A stretch of DNA of 64,000 bases from the NCBI GenBank assembly GCA_030544235.1, contig CM060470.1, positions 11,619,356 to 11,683,355 of the forward strand. Direction: 5' to 3'. Under the pieces are notes generated by a model that saw nothing but the letters and a program-made list of their open reading frames with translations, made no database searches and was not told where the DNA came from. Of this stretch, positions 54,401 through 63,209 are shown one piece after another. Position numbers and translations under genes: made by a program. How positions within the stretch are numbered: position 1 is the first letter of the stretch; every line of letters begins with the position of its first letter. The DNA comes from Lepturacanthus savala. Taxonomy: Eukaryota; Chordata; Actinopteri; Scombriformes; Trichiuridae.

Positions 54401-57006
54401 ATGGTATATTCTTTTTTTTTGTTTTAAATACAGCTTTATTAGTAAAAATTCAATATACATTCAGCAATTTTACAGTTGAACATTTGCCATCTCATATATG
54501 TATACATAAATAAAGAAGTGATAATAATAATATAAATAAGATAATAATAATAAAGGATACATGTATCAAGATAAGTACATAATAACGATAAAAAACTGAT
54601 TAGGTAATTTACATTTCTCTAAATATTTTTTATTTAGAACATTCAATATAGTTCTTAAATTCAGTTTTCCAAAGAAAGGCAGTTAATGGTATATATTGGT
54701 TGCCATGACATCAACCATTGGGGATCTGTAGAAAAAATGGAGTTGATCAGCTCTCTACCAGGATTAAGGAGACCTCTTTTCATTAATCATGATCATTAAA
54801 CGATCACAACACAATACTCATCCAATGACCTTTCTTCATGTGCATGTGTTTCATAGCAACTGTTCTCCAAACCAGCAAGGGGAGCTGCTCATGCCCGGCT
54901 GCTCTGATGTAAGTAACGGAGAACAGTGCAGTGTGAAAGTGTTAATGCCGCTCTCTTATTCCTTTTAGGCCATTATTTGGAGACAGTGGATGCTGTGCTG
55001 CTATACTCATTTCAAGGGCTCTTCTTCTTTTTGACATGTAGCACCTTCTGCCATCGTCTTCGCTGCAGGACACTCAGCAGTGGCTGCACCGTCATAGGTT
55101 CTCGCCTATCGCAAGGCTCTTCTCTAGCTTCTCAGGTAACATGCATGGGGGAGGGGGGGGGGCAACACATTTTGACCCGTGGAACAAACAGAGGAGTGTA
55201 TTTGACTCATCATTCACCCAACTGCACGCTACGCTACCGTTACCGTAACTAAATTAGAAGGGGTTTCTGTTTAGAATGCAGCAACACATAGGGCAGACCA
55301 GGCAAGCAGAAAGAGACGCTCAGCTGTTGTTGCAGGTGCTGATCTGTTGAGGATGAGCAGGGAGGATCTGATCCAGATCAGCGGCCCGGCAGATGGAATT
55401 CGCCTCTTCAACACCATGAAAGGAAGGTGAGGCATCAGAATCCACTTTTTTATTAAGGAATTAGACGACAGCAGGGGTCTCCAGCCATGGCCATGGCCTA
55501 TATATATATACATGTATATGCAGTACCTCTTTAAACTAGTTGTTTAGTTATGCAACTGCAGCTGAGATCTCAATCTATAAAGATGAATGTCACAGTCCCC
55601 TCTCACATTTTTCAGGTACATTCAGCCCCGTCTCACCATCTATGTGTGTCAGCAGCAAGCCAGAAATCAACCTCCCGTCAAGCCGGGCGGTGTCGACAGT
55701 AAGTGCACATACCGTGTGATTCTTAATATTGTGTGCGCACAATAAGAATATGTAAGGAGAGTGCATATTGATTTGTTGCACTGTATTTCTTCATATGTAT
55801 ACAGCCCATAATGGAGATCAGGTCATCTCTTGTGTTGTATTCATTGGAACACATCTTCCAGTTCCTACATTTGTGTGTACAAGGGGGATTGAGTGATGTG
55901 TCAAAATATCTTAGTATTTTACAGGGTTTTTTTCTACACATGAATTGTTGTGAGCTAATTAAATCATGGAAATACAGTGGTGGGTGAAATAGTCATACCT
56001 GGATACCTGAATAGAAGTAGTAATACTACTTAATGACAAGTAAAAGTCCTGAATGGAAAATGTTACTTAAGTACAGAAGCTTATCAATGTGGATCCAATT
56101 TTGCATTCTTTATGCAGAGGAAGGGTACTAGTACCGTATCATTATGTTTGACACATATCACAATTTGCAATTTTAGAGAATATTAGAGTATAATAATTAT
56201 ACCGTAAATCAAATGTCGTGGGAGTAGAAGTGGAAGCATAAAGTAGCATCAAATGAAAATACTCAAAGTACAATTATAACCTCAAAATGTGTACTTCTTA
56301 CGTGTCTACCCTGTCTCCTTTCACTTCCCTGCAGTCTACCACGCTCTGTACCTGGAGGAGCTGACGCTGCTGGACCTGTCTGAAAAGATCGCTGTGCTGT
56401 ACAGCATCACTCCTCAGCAAATCACACACATCTACAGGCAGAAACCCAGCGGGATCCACATCGTAGTCTCTGATGAGGTATCTATTAACCAGCCTTGTCC
56501 TGGAAAGTACTGTAATTTAATATTATTCAATTTAATTTTAATATTTAAGACATCGGTTAATCAGTTTATTAAACTTTGTCTAAAGCATACAGTTAAAAAT
56601 ATGGAGTAAATTTTATTTTAAAGTAGCAACATATTACATAGATCTAGTAAATAACTAGAAAGTGGATGCATATTATACATAATTAGGCTTTATCAGACAT
56701 TAATTATATTCCCCACCAGTCATGATGGACACGTCTAACCCTGCAGAGAAGCTGCAAGCAGGTCCACTGCAAACAATTTTAATGTTAACAGGTGAAAATA
56801 TGGTGTTTTGGTACAATTATCCCAGTATTAAGTAGCATTATTTATTTTTTTAATTTATTTTTTTAAGCTTATTTTAAGTTTTTGTTCCTGATTTTAGTCA
56901 AATACATTTTTTTTTACTTATTTTCTTAAAAAAAGACCAAATTGACCCAAATCAGGGGGGAAAAAAAGACTTGAAATAAGATAAATTATCTGCCAGTGGA
57001 ATAATC

Positions 57007-57061
<55 letters not shown>

Positions 57062-57140
57062 TAAATCTTGGACTAATTGTACCAAAAACACACTATTTTC
57101 ACCTGTTGAGATTTGAATTATTTATTTTTAACCTGGGGTG

Positions 57141-57236
<96 letters not shown>

Positions 57237-57517
57237 TGGTGGCCAGCAGGTGGAAATGTTAGATTTTTGATATGCAGTATTTTTTTGTTTATTCATTTTA
57301 GATGGTGCAGAACTTCAAGGAGGAGTCAAGCTTCATCATCAGCACTATAAGGAGTAATTATATATATAATTTTTCTAGACAACCATTCATTTCACATTTG
57401 GCTGTTATAGTCTTATATATTCCTCCCTTCATTACTGGCAGCCTTGAACGATCTTTTGCTCCATTGTTTTCTGACCCAGGTGAAAACACAGACGGCTACC
57501 ACATCGTGTTGAAATGA
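46463..57517 (+). CDS. tfcp2l1: Transcription factor CP2-like protein 1 (TFCP2L1), gene span with introns
   Basis: A sequence-specific nuclear transcription factor of the CP2/grainyhead family, known in mammals for kidney duct epithelium and naive pluripotency. Fifteen exons join into 1422 nt, one frame, 473 residues (human about 479). Order: MLFCHSQPE N-terminus; CP2 DNA-binding domain (about 45-255, with RVVFHDRRLQYMEHQQLEGW and STEFTPRKHGGEKGVPFR); Ser/Pro linker (255-310); SAM-like oligomerisation domain (about 310-375, LQDTQQWLHRHRF, GPADGIRLFN); C-terminal ubiquitin-like dimerisation region (about 395-473) ending TDGYHIVLK. The N-terminus (MLFxHxQPE) and LNQGQSYEIR favour TFCP2L1 over UBP1/TFCP2. 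Its tail lacks the CGL seen in human. It lies head-to-tail behind clasp1. Confidence 0.93.
46997..47145 (+). CDS. tfcp2l1: tfcp2l1 exon 2
   Basis: 149 nt, phase 2 to 1. Encodes EALAPFLKSEEARLMAENGA, PFQYILCAATSPAVK and EETLTYLNQ. Confidence 0.95.
47146..48513. other. tfcp2l1: tfcp2l1 intron 2
   Basis: Contains a short (CAG)n run (47215-47231), C/T-rich sequence (47925-48010), an (AT)n tract (48333-48401) and poly(T) at 48480-48496. No exon. Confidence 0.6.
48333..48401. repeat. (AT)n microsatellite
   Basis: About 34 AT units in tfcp2l1 intron 2. Confidence 0.95.
48514..48587 (+). CDS. tfcp2l1: tfcp2l1 exon 3
   Basis: 74 nt, phase 1 to 0. Encodes GQSYEIRMLNRKLVEYTDIS and SKYVK, the start of the CP2 domain. 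Confidence 0.94.
48822..48843. repeat. (CA)11 microsatellite
   Basis: CA repeat early in tfcp2l1 intron 3; a second is at 49008-49028 and poly(T) at 49371-49395. Otherwise 48588-50235 holds no exon. Confidence 0.9.
50236..50552. mobile_element. hAT-like MITE with internal palindromes
   Basis: Begins CATGTGTCAAACTCCAGTCC, TGGAGGGCCGG, a start common in fish hAT-like MITEs. CAGGTTTTTGTTCCAACCAA occurs once forward and its complement TTGGTTGGAACAAAAACCTG twice, forming large inverted repeats. Ends near TTTTGTCACCCCTAAGG. Confidence 0.7.
50615..50880 (+). mobile_element. tRNA-derived SINE
   Basis: tRNA-like head GTGACACAGTGGAGCAGCGG with box B-like AGGTTCAAGACC, then the conserved body TTTCTGTGTGGAGTATGTTC, CTCCCACAGTCCAGAAACAT and GGTTAATTGGAGACTCTAAA typical of teleost SINEs. 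A 3'-tail copy of the same type is at 59745-59893. Confidence 0.8.
50881..52092. other. tfcp2l1: tfcp2l1 intron 3, distal part
   Basis: Apart from the element at 51501-51756, no repeat or exon is recognised; 51760-52092 is GC-richer but has no splice-bounded frame. Confidence 0.5.
51501..51756. mobile_element. MITE with TTAA ends (piggyBac-like)
   Basis: Starts TTAAAGGTCCCATAAAATGG and ends CCATTTCATGGGATCTTTAA; the two are inverted copies with a few mismatches. TTAA at both outer ends is the insertion target of piggyBac-type elements. 256 bp, no coding frame. Confidence 0.7.
52093..52198 (+). CDS. tfcp2l1: tfcp2l1 exon 4
   Basis: 106 nt, phase 0 to 1. Encodes SIVRVVFHDRRLQYMEHQQL and EGWRWNRPGDRILDI, the most conserved CP2-domain block. 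Confidence 0.96.
52310..52405. repeat. Tandem repeat, three units of about 32 bp
   Basis: Units contain TTTTGGCTCCCA/TAG and GGCACT(T)TAGCA, for example TTTTGGCTCCTAGAGGGCAC. Lies in intron 4. Confidence 0.7.
52563..52669 (+). CDS. tfcp2l1: tfcp2l1 exon 5
   Basis: 107 nt, phase 1 to 0. Encodes DIPLSVGILEPRSHPLHLNT and IEFIWDPVKNASVFIQ. Confidence 0.96.
52775..52927 (+). CDS. tfcp2l1: tfcp2l1 exon 6
   Basis: 153 nt, phase 0 to 0. Encodes VNCISTEFTPRKHGGEKGVP, FRIQVDSFTTNEHGEYMEHV and SSCQVKVFK. Confidence 0.97.
53050..53160 (+). CDS. tfcp2l1: tfcp2l1 exon 7
   Basis: 111 nt, phase 0 to 0. Encodes PKGADRKLKTDREKIDKKSL and KYQQSHETTLLKE. Acceptor TTTTTCCTGAAAG. Confidence 0.95.
53161..53897. 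other. tfcp2l1: tfcp2l1 intron 7
   Basis: About 740 bp; no exon or repeat recognised. Confidence 0.5.
53898..54007 (+). CDS. tfcp2l1: tfcp2l1 exon 8
   Basis: 110 nt, phase 0 to 2. Encodes CSPWPDALNLTSHFSSSSSA and PSPVYHSSPTSCSFTD. The serine run is a five-unit AGC repeat. The linker is less conserved than its neighbours. Confidence 0.9.
54008..54856. other. tfcp2l1: tfcp2l1 intron 8
   Basis: AT-rich with TATA and AATAAT tracts (54525-54560); no exon recognised. Confidence 0.5.
54857..54908 (+). CDS. tfcp2l1: tfcp2l1 exon 9
   Basis: 52 nt, phase 2 to 0. Encodes NCSPNQQGELLMPGCSD, compare human GNASPTHPVEALPVGSD. Confidence 0.88.
55042..55135 (+). CDS. tfcp2l1: tfcp2l1 exon 10, SAM-like domain
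   Basis: 94 nt, phase 0 to 1. Encodes HLLPSSSLQDTQQWLHRHRF and SPIARLFSSFS. Confidence 0.94.
55336..55426 (+). CDS. tfcp2l1: tfcp2l1 exon 11, SAM-like domain
   Basis: 91 nt, phase 1 to 2. Encodes GADLLRMSREDLIQISGPAD and GIRLFNTMKG. Confidence 0.96.
55616..55698 (+). CDS. tfcp2l1: tfcp2l1 exon 12
   Basis: 83 nt, phase 2 to 1. Encodes YIQPRLTIYVCQQQARNQPP and VKPGGVD. Confidence 0.92.
55976..56285. repeat. Interspersed repeat (CAGTGGTGGGTGAAATAGT start)
   Basis: Begins CAGTGGTGGGTGAAATAGTC and includes GTAGAAGTGGAAGCATAAAG, TAGCATCAAATGAAAATACT, typical of a widespread fish hAT-derived repeat. Related copies near 2880 and 27717. Confidence 0.55.
56335..56477 (+). CDS. tfcp2l1: tfcp2l1 exon 13, dimerisation region
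   Basis: 143 nt, phase 1 to 0. Encodes YHALYLEELTLLDLSEKIAV, LYSITPQQITHIYRQKPSGI and HIVVSDE. Confidence 0.96.
56767..57120. mobile_element. Palindromic MITE-like element, copy 4
   Basis: Begins CTGCAAACAATTTTAATGTT, AACAGGTGAAAATATGG, and ends with GGACTAATTGTACCAAAAAC and TTTTCACCTGTTGAGATTTG, the inverted arms of the family. An (AT)n tract (57010-57060) has grown inside. Confidence 0.7.
57144..57234. repeat. (AT)n microsatellite, about 45 units
   Basis: Long AT repeat 70 bp before exon 14. Confidence 0.95.
57302..57353 (+). CDS. tfcp2l1: tfcp2l1 exon 14
   Basis: 52 nt, phase 0 to 1. Encodes MVQNFKEESSFIISTIR; donor GTAATT. Confidence 0.92.
57480..57517 (+). CDS. tfcp2l1: tfcp2l1 exon 15, last coding exon
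   Basis: 38 nt including TGA (57515-57517). Encodes SENTDGYHIVLK. The human CGL end is absent. Confidence 0.93.
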
Positions 57518-58210
57518 GAAAACACCAGGAGCTTCAGCGCTTCACCTTCAGAATCAGTAGAACTGTACAGATTGTATATATAAGCCTTTCTTGACGGCAA
57601 CATTTGGAATTTAATAAGATTTACACTGCAATAAATTGCTCTTAAGCTTCCAGTTTACTTTTGATCTTCTGTTTTTGCTTGGTTTTCTTTAATTTGCTTC
57701 GTGTTATGTCTATTTTTCTCAAGTTACTGATCGGTGTTTGATAAGCCTTTTAATTAGTGACAAACCATGTTGTATTACTTGTCCACATGTTTGTACATTC
57801 CTTGCTCACGGACCATTAAATCCAAGCTGAGGACTTTTACGAGTAAATATCACACACGATCATACAGGCGACAATAGAAAAGTTAAATGAACAAAACCGT
57901 ATTATCCTGTTTTAATGCAATGCAATGTCATGCGCTCTATTTTTACGCTTGTCTCGGATATAAAAATCCTGCGATGCAGCAATATGAATGAAATGTGCGA
58001 CACAAATTAAATGTTTTATTTATTATCATCGCCTCTTTCTGTTGCATGTGTTACAGAGCACGTTTTCTTGATGTGAAGTGTGATGCGAAATTTGGAAAAA
58101 GTGGGATTCATGGTTTAAGCACATACGCCTTTTGTATGTTTAAACCCACTGGAATGGCTCTATCAGGGTGTATTTCATTTCAAATAAAGTATTGTTCATA
58201 AGCACTGTTT
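57518..58210 (+). other. tfcp2l1: tfcp2l1 3' UTR
   Basis: Two AATAAA signals: 57630-57635 (CTGCAATAAATTG) and 58183-58188 (TTCAAATAAAGTATTG). The end is placed shortly after the second. Confidence 0.7.
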
Positions 58211-59599
58211 TCTAGAAGCCCCCTGGGTGGACTTTAATTAGGTTATTAGGTATGAAAATGCCTTTTTGGACAGTGAGTAAAACTAAGCTTCATAATTATT
58301 ACAAATGTACTATGTAGATTTTTGTACTGATACAAAAAACAGTTAATTACTCACAGTGGCGGATTCAGCAAATTGAGGGCCCAGGTCCCCCATATGTATG
58401 TATGCCCCCCCCACCCCCTCATATGATTAAAAGTAAGATGATGTAAAGTAAAGTTCATTGGACAGGAGAAAAATTAACTTTCCCTTTAAACACTTCTTTA
58501 TTTTAAATCAGGATGGATAGCTATTAGTTACAATGGAACCCAATAGAGAATATGATTTCAGATAACACGTGTTTGTGTTGTCACACAATGAATGTGTGTG
58601 TGTGTGTGTGTGTGAGAGATAAAGAGGGAGAGAGTGAGAGAGAGAAATAGCAATTCTGAAAGTAGGGGAGTAGTGTGTGTAGGGAGAGATGACCATGAAC
58701 TGGGAATTTTAACTGCAGCTTAAATGTTTCAACATATTTTTTTATTTTTTCTAATAATAATAATAATAAAACTGACTGTTTTTGAATGTTTTTTTTAATT
58801 ATTTATTTTTTTTTAGCTTGGTTGGAGGCCCCCCTACTACAACGGCTGGTGGGTTCCCCAGGCAGCCGCCTACCTATGCCTCTATGTTTAGACCACCTAT
58901 GACTATTCAGATCCTTCAGCAGTGTTCATCCCAATGATCTGGCATTTGGGAGGATGAAAGATAATCTATTGTGGAAGGTACCTGTTCTAATGGGTTTAGT
59001 ATGATAACTATTGAGTAACAAAGCTGGAAGTTTGGGGGAAGATGGCACAACGTGGTGATGGTCAAATAGTATCCCGTTGTATTAGAATACATGGAATACT
59101 AACTGTTATGAGTCTATTGTATTTTCCCCTCCAAACTCCAGACTGTTGCTCGTTAGGTCATAACTCGTAACAGAATAGGTGCTCATTAAAATACCTGCAG
59201 TACGATTTTGTTTTAAATTCACCAGATTGTTCCTCGTACGGCCGTGCATTCATAATTATGTATTCATAACATTCATTTTCACTGCAGATAAACTTTTAGC
59301 GGGCTTTTAGTACTAAGTAGGTTCCTGTCCGTGCCTGGTGTCAAGCCCAGCAGATTCAGATTCAAACCTTTGCAAAGATCAGATTTCATATTTTTTGAAG
59401 AGTGACTCAGTCTGTATTAAAGTGACAGCAAAATGATGCCTTTAAGTCCTATAGCTAAGGTACAGGTGTGTCTCTGTGACTTTGGTACAGACTGAAATAT
59501 GGAAGATTACTGACATCTAGTGGTGAGGATTTACAACTACAGGTCATTTGGGTCAATATGCAGGATTTAGTGCTGTTTCAGCTATTGTCCACGGTACAT

Positions 59600-59735
59600 A
59601 CAGTACAGGCCAAAAGTTTGGACCTTCTCATCAATGTGTTTTATTTATTCTCATGACTATTTGCATTGTAGATTCGCACTGAAGGCAGCAAAACTATGAA
59701 TGAACACATGTGGAGTTATGTACTAGTTTCTTCAA
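59600..59735. mobile_element. Tc1-like element terminus
   Basis: CAGTACAGGCCAAAAGTTTG GACCTTCTCA, then CATGACTATTTGCATTGTAG and ATGAATGAACACATGTGGAG, matching the end of a common fish Tc1-like repeat as I remember it. Confidence 0.6.
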
Positions 59736-59744
59736 AATAGCCAC

Positions 59745-59893
59745 GTGAGTGTGTGAGTGAATGGTGTGTGTGCCCCATGATAGGCTGGCGACCATCTGGG
59801 GTGTATCCCTGCCTGTCGCCGTTATGCGCTGGGATTGGCTCCAGCAGACCCCTGTGACCCTAATGAGGCATAAGCGGGTATAGAAGATGACTG
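59745..59893 (+). mobile_element. SINE 3' tail
   Basis: GCGACCATCTGGGGTGTATC, GCTGGGATTGGCTCCAGCAG and AGCGGGTATAGAAGATGACT are the usual 3' part of the SINE type at 50615. The tRNA head is missing. Confidence 0.7.
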
Positions 59894-59904
59894 ACTGACA
59901 TTTC

Positions 59905-60065
59905 AGGTAAGCCCAAACATGCCACAAACACAGAAAGGATGCAAAACCAAAAAAACATGCGCACACAAAAAAAAAAAATGCTGCAGGAGAAAATGTTGTA
60001 ATCACAGAAATGAAGCAGAAGCAAAGATTTACAAACCAAAACAACTGAAACTGCAAATTTTGCAG
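59905..60065. repeat. Repeat related to the 4868-5700 arms
   Basis: ATGCTGCAGGAGAAAATG, AGATTTACAAACCAAAACAA and CTGCAAATTTTGCAG resemble the arm units at 4868-5060. Confidence 0.55.
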
Positions 60066-61165
60066 TATTTAATTCTTATTTTCTAGTACTTTATTTGTTA
60101 GGTGTGTTTAATAAAAAAGCATTTAAATGTCAATAGCTGTGAAACCTCAGCAGTGAGTCTACAATTTACCCATTTTTCACACTATTCCTCTTTACACACT
60201 TCCTCTGCTTTAAAGACCGTATGCTCATACATATAAAACCTGTTAAATTAATGATGGTTGGTTATTGACGCAACCAGGAACCTGGAGAGCAACAGACTGT
60301 TGGCACAAGTCAGACCAGTTTGACTAGTTTACAGGTTTGTAGAACACTGATTTAATCTTGAGCTCTGCTTAATAAAACTAACAGCGTTTCAACTCTTATG
60401 CAGAGACTCTGACCCTCACTTCTTTTTTTAACAAGTGCACCTCAGCTATAAGGGTGTTAGGGGAGTTCCAGGGAGGAAGGCAGCAGGGAGTGTTCAGGTG
60501 TCCTCATATTGGAGTTCCTAGCTACACCCCTGTGACTCAAAATTCAAGAATTTGATCGCCATTTTATTGTGCATGTACATACAGAGAAGAACGAGTTTTT
60601 GTTTCTCAATCTGTGACTGCAGTGCAATAAGGATCAGTGAAAGAGGGGCCTAAGGAAACATCATCTTTATCTGTCACATGCACTAAAAAAAAGGGTTTGA
60701 TTCATCCAATATAAAAAGATTTAGGGTATTAGTTCACATCTATATAGTATAAGTTAAGGACCATAAAAACTATAGGATTCAAGGATTCCTTATTGTCATT
60801 CAGCACAATTCCCTGGTCCTGGGCCAGCCCAATGTTCAGTAATAAAAAAATATATATTAAAGACAAAAATACAATATAATAATAGAAATAATAGAATACA
60901 ACAAAAACATGCATTTATGGACAGAGAATGTACAACGGTATGTGGCCCAGTGTGCAAAACAGCTGCGTTGTGTGCAAAGATATAGAAGAATTGGCTAAAA
61001 TCATGTTTTCCTGTTGTAGGAAGTCACTTAATTTACATTTCATGTGTTCAAATTTCATGAAAATATTTATAATTTAAAAAATACATCAATTTATCCAAAC
61101 AGAATGATATATATTAAATCAGATAAATAATTATTATTTAAGGACTAGAATCGAAATACGTACAT

Positions 61166-61268
<103 letters not shown>

Positions 61269-61515
61269 ATATAAATATCATAGGTTGCCAGATCTCAAAG
61301 GGCTAGCATAGGCTTTTCAGTGTAGCTTTACTATTATAAAATTGATATAGCATTGAATTGCATTAAGGTTACACACACGATTTTCAATGAGCACAGATAA
61401 ACTTCCTCTTTCAGCAGCTGATTGTGAAAATCTGTGAATCTCCATCATCCACTTAAAGGAAAGGGAGTGGGGGAGGATTTTTTCTGTTTTTAATTACTTA
61501 GAAGTGTCTTTCTTG

Positions 61516-61566
61516 AGTTTCGTTTCTCCCGAACTGGCCGCCCAGCTGTGGATATACAGATATAAA
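61516..61566 (+). promoter_or_regulatory. IRF-type site and TATA box of the SAM-domain gene
   Basis: AGTTTCGTTTCTCC at 61516-61529 reads GGAGAAACGAAACT on the other strand and fits the IRF core AANNGAAA; it is one base short of the ideal GAAANNGAAA spacing of an ISRE. TATAAA lies at 61561-61566. Transcription would start near 61590. The pairing fits an interferon-responsive gene but is inferred from motifs only. Confidence 0.55.
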
Positions 61567-61589
61567 TCAGTCTTCCGCATCAGTCGTCT

Positions 61590-61714
61590 CTCCTCTCCGC
61601 CTTTAGCAAACATCTCTTCTGGACTTTTCCAGAAAATCTCTCACATCGAGTGTGTTTGCAGACATCCAGGACAGCAGATTTGCAGAGAATAAACATTTTT
61701 TTTCCCCAAGATGG
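61590..61714 (+). CDS. SAM-domain gene exon 1 (mostly 5' UTR)
   Basis: The exon ends ATGG with donor GTAAGT (61715). Spliced to the exon at 63289 the ATG at 61711 gives MVIQSCEDG in frame. Spliced to the exon at 63149 the same ATG gives only the 10-codon MGIKFYSWER. The 5' boundary is a guess from the TATA box. Confidence 0.5.
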
Positions 61715-62651
61715 GTAAGTTAAAGCTATAACTTTTATTGTAAATAGTGCAAAACGAGAGAAAACTTGAAACATAGTAATTCTTCTATGATGGAGCCCCG
61801 TCACTATAATGTTACTTGTTGGTGTGTAACTTGGACTTGACGTTATAGGTTTTTGTCGGAGTCGTTCAAAACACATTTTTCTCCACTTTGGCGTTGTTTT
61901 AAGTTAATAACCAGTCTGACACTAGTCTCTGTTCCATTATTTTACGTTTGTACGTTAGTTACGTCGAAATTGTTTATTGCGCACTTATTTTAGAGCTTCT
62001 TCCTGTTCCTTTGCTTTCGCTCCAATCGTCATCAGGAAACAGCGAGTTCCTCATCGAGCATCTCTCCGTAAAACAATGGAGACTTGTCCTCATTAGCCTC
62101 GTAGGCTACCAATCCGGGGAGTCTCACACTTACCCGACTGAAATAAGACACGGCTTCCATTATTTCGCCCCCGTTTTTTTTCTTTCATGTACCAATAATT
62201 TGAAAACGTGCGAAGCTTGAAGCTAATGTTGTTATACGAGCCTACGGGGTATTCTTTTTTTAAAATATTGCTTATTTATCCAATTAAAAGTGTGTTTTAT
62301 CTTGCTTGTGCGACCTTCGGCTGTCGAATACGCGGCTTCAGCTGCTCCACAGCCCCCACCGCTGGTTCACTGTGCAGCAGGTGAAAACCCGGAATTATTT
62401 ATCCGGAGGGAGATAAAACTACCTTTTATTAAAAAATACGCAATAATAGTACCCCGTTGCCACAGGCAACAAAGATGCTTTTAAATGAAGTACTATTTTT
62501 CTAGGATTGGTGCATGTAGGCAAAAGTAGGGACAAAATTAATGGAGCCCGTATCTCATTTTAGTGGGGTAATGTTGAGAGTGGATAGCGTACCTTCATAA
62601 ATCAAGGGAATATAGCACTATTGCACTATTCTACCATTAAGAACTGCATTT

Positions 62652-62742
<91 letters not shown>

Positions 62743-63148
62743 CTTAATGGTAGAATAGTATTGCTTTTTGCTTAGTATGTAGTGAGGAAATGACTGGGTT
62801 TCTGGGTTTTTGGGCATTATGTCAAATAAAGTTTTATGTTAATTTTAGTTATAAATTAGTTGTAGTCTGGTTCTAGTCATGTGATTCACACCATTTATCC
62901 TCAATTCATGTGAATAATTACGTTTTAACCCCAGGGTGCATTGAGCATTGTGTGTTTTAATCACACTGTTATCACTATGGATACAACTACTCAAATATAA
63001 GATGAGACTTCAATATACTATTCGGTACTTTTTAAAAAAAAATTGTGCTAAAGTACCAAAGCCTGAAGAAAAACAAACATATAACTGTTCATATACTAAA
63101 TAAGGATGACACCTGAATACTTATTTCTACTTTATTTTTTACATTCAG
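61715..63148. other. Intron 1 of the SAM-domain gene
   Basis: Contains the AT palindrome at 62625-62759; otherwise no exon or repeat recognised. Confidence 0.5.
62625..62759. repeat. Perfect 21-bp inverted repeat around (AT)n
   Basis: ACTATTCTACCATTAAGAAC plus T (62625-62645) recurs exactly inverted at 62739-62759. Between them are 9 bases and an (AT)n tract (62655-62739), itself self-complementary, so almost the whole 135 bp can fold on itself. Confidence 0.9.
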
Positions 63149-63209
63149 GCATAAAATTCTACAGTTGGGAAAGGTGAGCCAGCTGTTATGGATAATCAGG
63201 AAAATGAAG
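63149..63209 (+). CDS. SAM-domain gene exon 2 (alternative?)
   Basis: 61 nt between ACATTCAG and donor GTAAAG. Holds an ATG at 63188 that opens MDNQENE and continues in phase 1 into the next exon. Its upstream part closes the exon-1 ATG with TGA (63175-63177). Confidence 0.55.

Noticed and set aside
62041..62484. Open frames in intron 1 of the SAM-domain gene
   Set aside because: No conserved domain and no supporting splice signals.
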